Source: Desmodus rotundus (Eukaryota > Chordata > Mammalia > Chiroptera > Phyllostomidae). Taken from it: DNA of 64,000 nt. The position numbers and the translations under genes are program-made. Under the pieces are notes generated by a model that was not told the origin of the DNA, did not search any database, and saw only the letters and a program-made list of their open reading frames with translations. The stretch is from positions 177,072,056 to 177,136,055 of the forward strand of contig NC_071389.1 in the NCBI RefSeq assembly GCF_022682495.2, read 5' to 3'. Numbering within the stretch: the first letter of the stretch is position 1; each line of letters opens with the position of its first letter. Below, piece by piece: positions 24,601 through 36,600 of this stretch.

Positions 24601-25340
24601 TCTCCATAGGCCAGGGTGTCTGCATGCCAGTCTGCCTTCCTCTTAAGAACAAATACTTCTGGCATAATGGGCAGTAGCAGCTACAGCCATTCCTAGATTC
24701 AGGTATCTCAGGGGAGTGTGTATGGGTTCTACGACTTTTTGTTTCCTACATTCCCAGATGATAAACAGTGTCAAATCGAGGGATAGAAGGGACTTGGCAA
24801 GATTGGATGGTGAATCAAGTCCTTGAACAACTTTTTAGAAATATTTTTAAACTTTTTCAAGAAGATTATCAGTTTCTCAGTACTGCTCTTCACGCTCAGC
24901 AAAGGAGGATAATGAACTGATATTGCGTCTTCTGTAATGTAATCTAACGTGGAGTGTGTGGGATGGCCCGGAGCTACGACCGGGTCGATAAAGTGCCTGT
25001 TTATTTCGTGTCAGCCATTTGTAAGGAAAAGTTTACTTAAATAAATTGTGCTTTTCTTCTCTTTAGATTTAGTTTGTAAGAGGAGAGGAACATTTTAGAC
25101 ATATTTCAAAGCTGAGTTGCTGATGAGACCACAGATAGTTTTTCAAGGGTTTGGGGAAATCAGGCAGTGTCTCATCTGTTGTTAATTAATGAAATGAAAC
25201 TGGGGTCACTAGAGTACAACAATGAATGAAAGGTCAGTGAATGGAAAAAACTGTCAGTGAAAGAGGATGTCAGCAGAGTGGAACATTGTCATAGATAAAA
25301 ATCAGGGAAAATGTGCCCTTTGGTTGAGGTAGTGGTTAAA

Positions 25341-25482
25341 AAAAATTTTTTTTTAATTGTTTTCAGAGGTGGGGGAGGAGAGGTTCATTTTGTTGTTCTG
25401 CTTATTTATGCATTCATTGGTTGCTTCTCCTATTTACCCGCAGCCTTGGTGTATCCCACACACTAACCAGGCCTGGCGCCCT
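25341..25482 (-). mobile_element. Degraded bat tRNA-derived SINE
   Basis: Recognisable by TTTTGTTGTTCTGCTTATTT, GCATTCATTGGTTGCTTC and CAGCCTTGGTGTATC, the same older subfamily as at 17147. The head is badly degraded. Confidence 0.65.
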
Positions 25483-26251
25483 GATGTAGCGTTTTCTGCA
25501 GGCAGCTAGGGGCTGTGGTTTGGGGCATTTTAAGCCAGACTGAACACCAAATAAATGCTCTGAGTTCAGTGAAATCTGCTAAATATTTTAAGGCTGTTCC
25601 AGTGTGTGCTGGAGGTTCATTGAAAAAATTTGTGAAAAAGAGGTTTCTTTTTGTTTTATAATGTGTTTGACAATGTTATTGCTGTTTTGTTTGCCTTTTG
25701 GGTTTTGTTTCAGAGTTGAATATGGGTTTCATCTTTCATTTATTTCTGTTCTCTGTCTTAGAATTTTCTAGAAGCCACACTCACTTTTGAGGTCCACTGA
25801 AGTTAAAGCGCCTTAGGATCACTGTACTAATTAATGATGGAGCAGGACCTGGAACAGCCCAGGCAGGCTGACTCGCAGTTTATGGTGGTTGCAGAATCAC
25901 ATCCCCTCTGAAAGTGGTCCTAAGGTGGCCCGAAAGCCATCAGGACATAGCGTCAGCTGCACTACCAACATGCAAACTGTGAGCTTAAACAAACCGGTGA
26001 CTGTGTTTCAAGTAGTCCATGTGAAGGGCATGCAAAGAGGCTCTTGTGTCTGTGGTCCCGTCAGACCCCCTTCCCCCTTTTTTCTCTATCATTGAAGCTT
26101 CTGAACCATATGGCTTTGGGGAACAGGTATCTTCCATCAGTCTGGGAGAGGCCATGGCCATTTGTAGCCTGGTACTGAGACCTGGCAGGCCAGCACCGCT
26201 GGTGAAGGGAGGACTCCGTGGGAATCAGCAGGGCGGTCCCACATCCTAGAG

Positions 26252-26465
26252 CAGGGGCGTCAAACTCATTGTCACCAGGGGCCACATCAGCCTTATGGTT
26301 GATTTCAAAGGGCCAAGTGTAATTTTAGGACTATATAAATGTAACTACTCCTTAACAGTTAAGCGAGAGCTCAGCACTGCTGCCAGGTAGAAACAAGGTG
26401 CCGGGCCAGATAAAACAAGGTGGAGGGCCAGATTCAGCCCAAGGGCCTTGTGTTTGCCACCTGTG
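26252..26465. mobile_element. Small non-autonomous hAT-type DNA transposon
   Basis: 214 bp with terminal inverted repeats CAGGGGCGTCAAAC at the left and, reading from the right end inward, CACAGGTGGCAAAC. A perfect 8-bp direct repeat TCCTAGAG (26244-26251 and 26466-26473) flanks it; 8-bp duplications are the hallmark of hAT transposases. The interior has GGGCC-rich subterminal repeats and no coding capacity, so it depended on a transposase in trans. Confidence 0.9.
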
Positions 26466-26524
26466 TCCTAGAGAAAGTTGAGGCCGTAGTATCTGGAGAA
26501 GTGATGTAGTGCCACAATTGAGGG

Positions 26525-26740
26525 GACAGTCTGGAGCCAGGCTTCCGGGGCTCATGTCCCAATTCCCAGCCCTGCCAGTTAGTGCCCTCTGTCTTTCTGA
26601 ACCTCTACTTTTTAAATGTGTCCTATGGGGATAACAACAGCACCTACCTCATAGGGCAGTTGTAAAGCTTGAATAAATACTTGTGAAGTGCTTAGAGCAG
26701 TGCTTGTCACACAGTCAATGTCTGATAATTCTGATTGCTT
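26525..26740 (+). repeat. MIR relic
   Basis: Sense MIR order: GGAGCCAGGCTTCCGGGG, TTTCTGAACCTCTACTTTTT, ATAACAACAGCACCTACCTC, AGTGCTTAGAGCAGTGCTTG. It sits about 60 bp past the hAT element. Confidence 0.75.
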
Positions 26741-27719
26741 ACATTATTTATAAGTATGATTACTTATACATTTAAAATGGAATTTAAGCAGTATCCTTGG
26801 ATGGTCTTGTTTCTCTTTTCTCTGAGAACACTTACTGGAATATTGTTTTGTTGAATGTAAGTGAGAGACCATCGCATGAACTGTTTTAAAGCCAGAATAG
26901 GAAAAAAAAAAAAGTATGGAAACAGTTCTTAGAGAAACATCAGAACCACAGAAGTTAATAGAAGTTAAAATTTAAACCCATACAGTTAAATTATAATCAA
27001 AATAGTGCCTGACAGTTACTTTGTTGGGTAGGTGCAAGGTAGGCAAAGAATGGTGAGATGCTTTAACATTTGTTACCAGAACTACTTTGGGAGGATAACT
27101 GTGCTATGCAATTTGGCTGAAAAGGAGCAAAACAACAATAGAAACAAAATTATGAATCCTGAACAGTGATACTCACGTGCATATGCCAGTATTGGCTGAC
27201 CCCTTTTTTGAGAGTGTCTGCGGATTGTACTTGCAGGTATAGCAATTATAATTGACTTTTTTCAGTAGGTGCAGTGGCCCTAGAATAGTGTTTCCTGTGT
27301 GTGAGTTCCATTAACTTGTTATGCATTTAGAAGGAGGGATGAGTAGGGGGATTCCATAATCAAGTACATTTGAGAAACTATTTGAGTTCAGTGAAATTAA
27401 ACAAGTTTCTTTGGAGATACTTTTCGGAGCCTTTAACATGCTAATGTGTGCTGGGACATGTGACATGCCGTATTTCTCTTACTTTTGGACCAATATCTCA
27501 TCGGTCAATTTCCTGCAGGGCACCTTGCTCTGGAGCACATTTGGGAAACGTAACCTTAGAAGGATTGCTTTTCCCCCCCTACTTTGTGTCTCTGGTAAGT
27601 CCTAACAGTGAAGTTAAAACAACTAGGTGTAGATAAAGGCTGGAGGAAGGCCTCGCAGGTGAGGCTGAGTCCTAAATGTATGTGTGATCACTGCATTGGA
27701 GTGATCATTACTGATTACT

Positions 27720-27940
27720 GATGCCTGTTAGAGTGCTTACTGTGTGCCAGGCACAAAGCACTGAGGTGTATTCACTAATTTGATGCTTTTGTCAAGTCTA
27801 TGAGGTAGCTGTGACCATTATTCCTGTTTGTAGATAAGGAGACTAATAACCAGAGGGCTTAAATAACTTGCCCAACTTAGACAACCAGAATGTGGTGCAG
27901 CCAGGATATGAACTTGGGTTCCAGAGCCTAGTGTTCTTCC
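27720..27940 (-). repeat. MIR relic
   Basis: Antisense MIR order: GAGTGCTTACTGTGTGCCAG, TGAGGTAGCTGTGACCATTA, AGATAAGGAGACTAATAACC, AACTTGCCCAACTTAGACAA, GATATGAACTTGGGTTCC. Confidence 0.7.
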
Positions 27941-29734
27941 TTTCTCTGCTGCGCAGCCGCTAGAGTGTGGTTTGTATGCTGTGGTGATGTGTGGGCGGGG
28001 TGGGAGGCTGTTCCTGGATGAGAGGAGAGCATGACTGTGTGAAGTAAGGGGTTTTGTGTAGCTGGAGATTTTGGCTGGAAATGGTTTCATGAAAATGTGC
28101 AGGTACAGATCCTGAGGCCTCGTCTGTCACACAAAGGAATTTGGGATTTCTATAATGGCACCACCCACTCTTCCCATCAGGTTACCTCAACAACTTTAGG
28201 AAGCAAACTGCTTCTGTGTAAACAGTGCAGACACTTAGGGGGAAGGCTAGGAATGCACACTTCCACACTTTGTAGGTGGCCTAGTTATCACTGACTTCCT
28301 GCCATCCTAGCTGGCTGTGTTGTGGAACCTATAGACAGTTGACATGGGAGTCTAGAAGGTTATGCGTGAGTTGAACATAATCCAGGGGATAATATGGGTG
28401 GCACTCTCCCTCTCCCCGCACTTCTGCAGTGTTTGAGGGCATGTTTTGTATGCCTTCTGGAAGGGGACTGAACACTAATAGAATGTAATTCAAGGAGATG
28501 GATTTATGGATCTCATAAATATTTAATGAGGTTTTAAGGTCTTGTTTAAGGCTTGATTAAAGAGGTAAAAGTGGGGCTGCCCTCCCTGCCTTCTAATAAG
28601 ACTTAACATGTCACTTGTTTTTAAATTAAATAGTATTAAAATATATACATATTTTCCATGATCCAGATATCTTTGGTTCCTGAAGTTTGAACTTAGTGAG
28701 TAGTGAGGGTTTGGATAGCAAGACATTTATCTGACGGTTTATCAGAATCTGTTTGGTTGCTGGGTTTGGATTTAGATAGCAAGGAATATTTAATTGGAAA
28801 CCCAATGAAGACCTTACACATTCTCCTTTTTCTCCCACCCTCAGAGGAACTGAGAGTGCCTCTGTGGCTGGGTAGCGCTCTCCTTGTTAAGAAAGGGCAA
28901 GATTGTGACTTAATTAAGGTCATGGAGCAGGTCATTGCAAGAACAGGACGAGAAAAAAGGGAAATCATCTGAGTCCAGGAATATTGCCTCAAAGCTTCGT
29001 GTACCCTAACCAGTTAGGGTCTGTCAGCACTTCTTACAGTGCTCTGCAAAGTGAACAGGAGACCCCAGGAATCGGTAGTAACTAGGTGGACTGTGACCAA
29101 CTAACTGCCTGGCGAGTCCAGGACTTGACTGTAGACAAGGTTTGTAAGTAGAGCTGAGTATGTTTCTGATACCTTTGCCGTGAAAAACCTCTACAGTAGG
29201 AAGATTTAAACTTAATTCCAGAAAGAATTTTTAACTTGATCAACCTTCTATTTTGAGGAAATGTTGTTTGACCCCAGTTCACATTTTTTTACATCCACAT
29301 TTTGCTTCTGTGAATAATTGTCTTGCCTTGGTTACTTGCTCCTTACCTTAAATCCTCTTTACATTCCACAACAAGCACTCACGGGTGGGGGCATAGGGAG
29401 CGGGAGCAGATGTTGCAGGACGGGTGCGCAGAGTGAGGAAGCAAAGAGTCATCTTGGATCAGCGCCCTCCAGGCCTGCGTGTCCCTGCTGCGGCGCCACA
29501 AGCCAAGACTTGGCGCTGGGTGGTGTGTCAGACGCAGCAGTCAGCAGTGCAGGCAGGAAGCGCTGTGTCTCCATATGTGTCGACGGGACTTCATATTTCT
29601 TTTCTCTTCTTTTAAAATGTACTTGTTTATAAATTGCATTCATGTACTGCTGTACTTACATACTATGAAAATTATAAAACATAAGATTTGAAATCAGAAA
29701 GGGTAAGATAAAAATAAATATGGTTTCCCTAATA

Positions 29735-30015
29735 TTTTCTCCTCCTTATTTTAAATTATAGTTGACATCCAATATTATTTTGTATTAGTCTCAGTTGCAC
29801 AGCATTTGATTTTTCTTTTTATGTCAGTTTTAAAATTTTTCAGTTAAAGCTGACATACAGCAATGTATTGGTTTCAGGTGTACACCCCAGTGATTAGACA
29901 TTGTATAACATACTAAGTGATCATCCCCATAAACCTCGCACCCATCTGACACTATACATAGTTGTTAGAATGTTACTGACTATATTCCCTACGCTGTACT
30001 TCACATCCCCATGAT
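29735..30015. mobile_element. Old LINE-1 fragment near exon 3
   Basis: Contains TATAGTTGACATCCAATATT, GGTTTCAGGTGTACACCCCA and TATTCCCTACGCTGTACTTC, phrases typical of old mammalian LINE-1 untranslated sequence, apparently present as two partly repeated pieces (about 29755-29800 and 29845-30010). Orientation not resolved. It ends about 75 nt before the DUSP16 exon at 30091. Confidence 0.6.
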
Positions 30016-30090
30016 GACTTTTCTTTTTAAACAATTTTATTGGAGTAGTTCAGAGAGTGCCTGGCCTGACTTTATCCTGTCCATCCTTAG

Positions 30091-30254
30091 GTGGGTTCGC
30101 AGAGTTCTCCCGTTGTTTCCCTGGCCTCTGTGAAGGAAAATCTACCCTAGTTCCTACCTGCATTTCTCAGCCTTGCTTACCTGTTGCCAACATTGGGCCA
30201 ACAAGAATTCTTCCCAATCTTTATCTTGGCTGCCAGCGAGATGTCCTGAACAAG
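30091..30254 (+). CDS. DUSP16: DUSP16 coding exon 3 (linker into catalytic domain)
   Basis: 164 nt that complete codon 123 (phase 1) and encode through residue 177: GGFAEFSRCFPGLCEGKSTL and on, ending PTRILPNLYLGCQRDVLNK. It closes the rhodanese-like domain and begins the dual-specificity phosphatase domain at about residue 158 (the ILPNLYLG strand is characteristic of this domain). Acceptor TCCTTAG and donor AAG/GTGGGT are canonical, but the donor departs from the consensus A at +4. The exon ends in phase 0. It is separated by 17 kb from exon 2 and by 4.9 kb from exon 4. Confidence 0.97.
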
Positions 30255-32360
30255 GTGGGTGCTTTAAAAATGTCCTTCATTGCAGGGTTTACTGTTAGCA
30301 CCTAGAGAAATAGCAATCGCCCGTCTGCTGTCATTTCAAACACACCTGGCTCCCAGGAAGGATGTGTACCATTCTCAGGGTGACTCCCTGGTGAGCTCTT
30401 GCACCGACTTCGGAGCGCTGTTTGGTTTGGTTTTAAAGATGGCTATAGGAAACCTAAACTGATGTTGTATTCGCTTGCTCCTCATAGGTCCGAGAGACCT
30501 GGAATAGGATAGGATTTTTCAGAAGTTTAGCTTTATTTTCTTAGTGAATTCGTTGTTCTATTTTAATAATTGGGCACACTCAGGAAGGCTCATACTTCCC
30601 AACCTCACGTTAATAAGTGCATTTGTTTACTGCAGCCCACTAGAAAGGCACTCGGGTTGGGCCTGGACTGAGGACGGACTTCATGTTGATTGCTGGCTGG
30701 AGGGGAGAGGCGGTGGTAAAAAGACAGTGAGGACAGGGATGAGAGTGTGCACTGCAGACCATGCTGTCCGAGGCTCACTGGAGCAGTTTGGTTGAGAAAG
30801 AAGAGGGAACAGCATGGAATCTGGCTGCAGGGGACGTGGGCTGTACTGAACAAGGTGTGCGCAGCAGAGGAACCCTGGTTGTTGAGGCTGCTGTTGTGTA
30901 CAACGGTACCAGCACAACAACATTAGAACTGAAATGTCTGCTTCCACAGCTCATATCCTCTTAACCAGTCGTGCTAGAAAACGGTGCTCTCAGTGCCCGG
31001 AAAAGTGGTTTTTCTTTAAAACCTCTAATTTACATCACCTTTAGTTGAAAAGCAGTCAAAGATATTAATTCAGCTGTTGGTGATTTACAAGTGCTGCTTT
31101 CCTAGACGAAGGCAGCGCCTTTGCATTTCCTCCTCGAAGAACTGAAAGAATTGTGCTGGCTGTAAAAGCAGCGTCCCCACTGGCTTGTTCTTGCAAGGGG
31201 AAAGCCAGGCTTTTCGGGCGTGGGGGTGGGGAGAATACTCCTATCACTGAGATGCAGTGAGGCATGCAGTTATTTTTTTCTTTTTTGTTCTCAAAACTCC
31301 TGCCTCGACACTGTTGTTAATATATCAGCTCTTACCTCGAGAAATGCTTGGTTGAAACGTGATAGCTTAAGCTCATACGGAGCCTTTCTGGTGAGGTCAC
31401 CTTTGAGTATGTGATGATTATTAATTAATTCTCTTTTAGAGATAAGCAAACTGTGTCACAGAAAGAAAAATTGATTTCTGAAAGTCACATGCCTCTCTAG
31501 GGCAAAGCTGGAGATACTTTATTTAATCTTCAGATTAGAAAATAAGCTAAAATTCCTAGCTAGGGATCCTATCCACAGTTACCCCAGTAAAACTTAACCA
31601 GTCACCTAGGATGCAAGTTCACAAATATTGTTACAGGTCATTGTGGTTACTTTTAACATTAAATTAAATGGCACATTCATTTTGCTACATACATTTTGCA
31701 AATGTGTCAGTTAACAACCATATGAGTGTCCTCAAGGTGAGAGCAGTTAAACCTGACCTGGAGTTGAGGGAGACCATTTACCAAAGTGGGCACAAACATA
31801 GGTACATTGGGAAGAAGAGGTTGTAGGGGAAAGAATGAGTTTGTGGAAGTTCATGGGTGAAAGAGCTTGGGCAAGGAGTTAGTATGGAATGTTGTCAGAA
31901 AGCTTCTTTATTAGAATTTGTAGGCTAGGGAATAGTGAAAAATAAGAACGCACTGGACAGGCTGGACAGCTTTGAAAGTGATACGTGGAAAATTTACATC
32001 CCACCTCCAGATTCATAGTTGAGAAGAGTCTTAGTGATAGAGGATTTTGGAGATCATTTAGTCATCTGTCATTAGATAAATAAGGAAATCAATATTCCAG
32101 AGATGTCAGATGAATTTCCTGATGATGAGTTTCAGAAACAGATTTGCCTCTCTTTCACAGATAACATAAACTGATCTTCCTGCTCAGCTCTCTGATTTAA
32201 ACTTCCCAGGGAAACGGTGCTTCTTGAAGTTCTTCAAAGGTGAAGATTTCATAATCTTCCCTAATAGTACATTCCTTTTGATTAAAATTTAGAAGCTAAA
32301 GTCTTTAAAAACAGCACCCACAAGACTACTAATTTTATTAGTCCTTAAAAAAAAAAAATA

Positions 32361-32575
32361 GCCCTGGCTGGTGTGGTTCAGTGGATTGAGTGCCAGCCTG
32401 TGAACTAGGATGTTGCCAGTTTGATTCCCAGTCAGGGCACATGCCTGGGTTGCTGGCCAGGTCCCTGGTTGGGGGCATGCGAGAGGCAACCACACATTGA
32501 TGTTTCTCTCCCTCTCTTTCTCCCTCCCTTCCCCCCTCTCTAAAAATAAATAATTAAAATCTTTAAAAAATAATA
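32361..32575 (+). mobile_element. Ves-type SINE
   Basis: Sense copy: GCCCTGGCTGGTGTGGTTCA head, GATTCCCAGTCAGGGCACAT, tail CTCTCTAAAAATAAATAATT. Preceded by an A-rich run (32347-32360); the duplication cannot be delimited in the A-rich flanks. Confidence 0.92.
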
Positions 32576-32639
32576 AAGTGACACCAATATATGTTAACAG
32601 AAATTTCCTTGGGAGGATCATAATATTTACCATTTAAAA

Positions 32640-32790
32640 TGCTAGGCTCTTTATATTATTGCATTTAGCCCTCATAATGGCATTAGGAGATAGGTTGGCC
32701 CTGAGTTAAGTCACTTACCCAAGGCTTTGTGGCTAGGAAGTCATTGGCTTCAGAGCTGTTCAGTGACAGTGACCAGACTCAAAAGCAGGC
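32640..32790 (-). repeat. MIR-like relic
   Basis: Antisense pattern: ATTTAGCCCTCATAATGGCA, GGAGATAGGTTGGCCC, AGTCACTTACCCAAGGCTTT. Adjacent to the Ves SINE ending at 32575. Confidence 0.55.
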
Positions 32791-32944
32791 TACTCTGGCT
32801 TTAAGTCCTGTGCTAATATGAAACCAGAAGTACCCATCTTCTGGAAAGAAGAGCTTTCTAGAATAAGCTGTTGTGAAGGACTAACAAATCTTAACAGTTA
32901 TTGAATCACAACTGAGATTTTTGTTCCCCGCTTTTTCCATATCA

Positions 32945-33050
32945 TTTTTTTTTTTTAGATTTTATTTATTTTCCAAGAGAGGGGAGGGGAAGGAGAAAGA
33001 GAGGGAGAGAAACATTGCTCAGTTGCCTCTTGTGTGCTCCAACCGGGGAC
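32945..33050 (-). mobile_element. Truncated Ves-type SINE
   Basis: T-rich tail complement, GAGAGAGAAACATTGCTCAG, then GTGCTCCAACCGGGGAC, where it stops; the tRNA-like head is missing. It is inverted relative to the SINE at 32361. Confidence 0.75.
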
Positions 33051-35187
33051 AGTTATGGACAGTAATTAAAATATTACCTGCACCAATGACATAGGAATGA
33101 GGGGAGAGAGTTGTTTTTCTGTGACCTAAGTGAAATGTTTTCAAAGGATTCAGGAAAGACACATTGCATTACATTTTTTTCTGTCTACCCTAGGTAGGAG
33201 GAAGGCAACTGTAAAATATTTAGGGGGCAGTTACGATCTAGAAAGATTCTGTTCTGATGTTATTTCACAAGTTCTTGACCATTAAAGAAATGGAAACATA
33301 AGTGGTAGATGCATTTGGTTGTGATTTTCTTAATGAACTCCAGTCAGCAAACCTATGAAAATAAAAGCCATACTCCATCCTGCATCAGAAATTAGCAGAT
33401 TAATGTGCATTTTTGGTTTTGAGTTAAAATGTTTCAAGTACATATATGTCATTTTCTCCTTTAACTGACTTTTTCCACAGACGTAGTAATTACAAATCCA
33501 GATGAGAGAGTACTTATTTATGGTATTTAATTCAGTAGCCAAATCATATTTCAATTTTATATGGTGACATTTTAGAATTTTTGTTTGCTTTTTTGTTTTT
33601 AAAATTGACTGTGTTTCATTAAGTCCCATTTTATTACAAAAAGAATTTTCAGGTACCACCTTGGATACATTGATTTAGTAAATAGATATTCTCAAAGTAA
33701 AATTTTTATAAATCAAGTAAAATTATCCCATTTCTTTCTCATTTTGTTTCAATTATTTTATTACCACTCAATTTCAACACTTTAATATCTCTTTCCCTCC
33801 CTCCTTTGCCATTTACATAAAATAAAGGTACTATTTAAGTGCATCTTTTATAGTACCTTGCTTTATAAGTGAAGAATACTTTGGAGATATAAACAGTGTT
33901 ATAAGCTTGGATTATTGATGTCTCTTAAATTAGGTCAGGATGGCCCCTTTCCACGTTTCCTGCCTGTGCGGCATCACAGTGCAGTGTGGCGGGGGCAGCA
34001 GTCAGTGTGAGGCCCGGGAACTTGCGCTCGGTACCCGTCCCCAGCCTGCCACCGCAGCTCTCCGTGTAAACGTGGCAGAAGGACCAGCCCTGTGGGGCCT
34101 GGTGCCTGCCGTAGAGGCGACAGGTGGGGGTGCGGATAAGACTCCTAAGCCTCCTCAGATAGCCACCTGGTGTTGAGTCACTCTCGCCTGACCCTGTTCT
34201 TACATGGGAGATGCAGTAGCAGGTGATCTCGGCTCAGAAAAGCAGACGCGACCTTTTCTACAAGCACGGAGTTTAAAAGCTATAGCAGTAAACACCAGTA
34301 AGGTCTTCGCCGCCTGATTGTTAGCCTCACAGAAACCTCCGAGGCCATCAGAGGACTGGGGCTCGGGCTGGGCTGCAGGCCGGTCAGTCAGAAGCTCCCT
34401 TAGTTCCAAAGGCTATTTCTTGATGTTGCCGTCTCATGGTGGAGATGGGGCTGCATCTTATGTATAATAAAGTCCATTTATTGTGCTAGATATGGTAAAT
34501 GAAGGGATTAGGGAACTGGCAAGTTTTAGGAGGTTAAAAATAAGAAAATTACTGTCTTTCAGGTCTTTGGAAAAGACTTATAGAGGAGATAGCATTACAA
34601 GAAAAGGGAGAAGTGACCAGAGTTGCTTATAAGAGAATTATTTCAGGCTTAGAACACTTCCTGAGAGGCAGCAATGGATGACTAAATGCAGCGGGGCGTA
34701 CAGGCTTGCCTGGAAAATGGTAGACGGGCGGAGCTGAAGAAACACGCATCGAATGCAGCTATGTATCTGGAGCCGAAGGTAGAAAAACAAGCAAGAATCA
34801 GTCCAAGATCTCATACTTCACTACTTAATAGCGCAGATAAGAATTATCTGCTAATTATAACATAGTATGCTGCATGCTTTGCTTGTGAACAGAGTGCTTT
34901 GGAGGGACAGAGGATGCGATGGTTAATGACAAGCAGTGGGGAAGAGTTCACAGCAAGGTTAATTTAAACGGCAGGAAGAGTGGAAGAGGAACAGGGCGTG
35001 CCAGGCACAGGAGCGGCGAGAGTGGCAGCGGCAGCACGGAGGGCAGTGTCCATGTGACGCTGGGGGCGGTGGAGGTTGTGGACACGGTGAAATCCAAAGT
35101 GTGGATGAAGCACTTAACCCTTTTAATTAGCCCTGTTAACTGTGCTCATGTGCTGTTAGTCATTTTAATTACTCTTTCCCTCCACAG

Positions 35188-35347
35188 GAGCTGATGCAAC
35201 AGAATGGGATTGGTTACGTGTTAAACGCCAGCAATACCTGCCCGAAGCCTGACTTCATCCCCGAGTCTCACTTCCTGCGAGTGCCTGTGAATGATAGCTT
35301 CTGTGAGAAAATCTTGCCGTGGCTGGACAGATCTGTTGATTTCATTG
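35188..35347 (+). CDS. DUSP16: DUSP16 coding exon 4 (catalytic domain, general-acid Asp213)
   Basis: 160 nt encoding residues 178-230 and the first base of codon 231. It contains GYVLNASNTCPKPDFIPESH and RVPVNDSFCEKI. The Asp of VPVND is residue 213, matching the general acid of the dual-specificity phosphatase mechanism, which protonates the leaving tyrosine, serine or threonine. Acceptor CCTCCACAG has a good pyrimidine tract; donor G/GTAAGT is near-consensus. The exon ends in phase 1. Confidence 0.98.
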
Positions 35348-36293
35348 GTAAGTAGCTCAAGTAATGTTAGAAGTCCTCTGGTGCAGGTGTCCCCTCTCCC
35401 TCCATCCCTCTCTTTTTCTTTAGAGAAAGAAGCCTATTTCAGAGCTATCAAAAGTCTGAAACAACACATGATGCTGCTCGCCTCATTTAGTGGCCAAGGT
35501 GACGTGTGTGTGCCACGCTCTCCCCAGGGGACTGGCCATGTGACATTCTAGCGAACTGAACACCACCCAGGTGAAGCCTGATAGGATCTGTGATTGTGTG
35601 TCTGCAAGTGTTTGAAAATCAGACTTTTGGGGTTACATATCTTACCCACTTTTTCAAATCCTATAAAATACTTTGGAAATTTTGGTGGCTTTCCTTAAAC
35701 TGTTGTGCCTTGCTGCTCTGTTTTTCCCAGAGAAAGGTCAAATCCTGTGAAAACAAACCCTGTTACATTCAGTGTCTTTGTGTCACAAGACTTCGAAGCC
35801 TTCCTCCATGTGCCAGTAATTTCACGTAGTGGCGGATCTAATAAAACTCTCACCCCCACGTGTGTACACTATTGCTCATTTCTTTGGTGTTAGTCGTGAC
35901 ACGACCGACTGGTGCCGTGATGGCAGTCCGGAGCCACTCCACGCCCAGCCTGACTCCCAGCGTCAGGTGCCGTTGTGCCGTTCCGATGCCGCAGGGCACA
36001 GTCTGATGGGGTCAGTCGGTGACGTGTGTTTGCAGTGCGGCTTCAGGGGAGAGAGGGACAGAGGAGAAACATTGCTAGCGCTTGAGCAGCATAACAGGGT
36101 TGACTCTTGGTGTTCCACATGAGGAGTTTTTGTCCCTCCCCCACAAGGCACATAAACTTGAGCACTACATAATTAAATACTCTGGGTTAGTTAACTGCAA
36201 TTTTTAAAAAAAGACCTTGTTCCTTTTAAGAAGTAAAATTTGTAAATTAAGCCTGTCACTATATATACTTTCATCTGCGAGGGAAAGTTTTTA

Positions 36294-36499
36294 TTTTTTA
36301 AAGATTTTATTTATTTATTTTTTAGAGAGGGGAAGGGAGGGAGAGAAACATCAATGTGTGGTTGCCTTTCACATGCCCCCCTCTGGGGACCTGGCCCACC
36401 CAGGTCCTAACCCAGGTATGTGCCCTGACTGGGAATCGAACCAGTGGCCCTTTGGCTCGCAGGCCAGCACTCAGTCGTCTGAGCCATACCAGTCAGGGC
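36294..36499 (-). mobile_element. Ves-type SINE
   Basis: Antisense copy: GAGAGGGGAAGGGAGGGAGA, AACATCAATGTGTGGTTGCC, GGGACCTGGCCCACC and the head complement CATACCAGTCAGGGC. The flanks TGCGAGGGAAAGTTTTT (36277-36293) and TGCAAGGGAAATTTTT (36500-36515) form a near-perfect duplication. Confidence 0.92.
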
Positions 36500-36600
36500 T
36501 GCAAGGGAAATTTTTGAGATACTATTTTTAGAATTTTAGGTATTTCTGAAACAGTTCTCTTTCTTTAAGATTCCAGATTGCCAAGAGTTTTCATCTTTTT

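Larger units (their letters stand above)
12746..30090 (+). other. DUSP16: DUSP16 large intron between coding exons 2 and 3
   Basis: About 17.3 kb from GTGAGG to CATCCTTAG. It holds most of the mobile elements in the gene: SINEs at about 16244, 16845, 17147, 19866 and 25341, a LINE-1 3' end (17732-17893), L2 relics (15845, 20130), MIR-like relics (18345, 26525, 27720), a hAT-type element (26252-26465), a TTTC microsatellite (21605-21642) and an old LINE-1 fragment close to the next exon (29735-30015). 14510-14600 and about 29385-29590 are richer in CpG than their surroundings. 12746-15840, 22100-25300 and 28100-29380 look like unique intronic sequence to me. A likely branch point CTGAC lies at 30066-30070, its A 22 nt before the exon. 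Confidence 0.93.
30255..35187 (+). other. DUSP16: DUSP16 intron between coding exons 3 and 4
   Basis: 4.9 kb from GTGGGT to TCCACAG. Holds a sense Ves SINE (32361-32575), a MIR-like relic (32640-32790), a truncated antisense SINE (32945-33050) and a locally GC- and CpG-richer stretch at 33940-34420. 30255-32340 and 34430-35187 appear unique. Confidence 0.92.
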
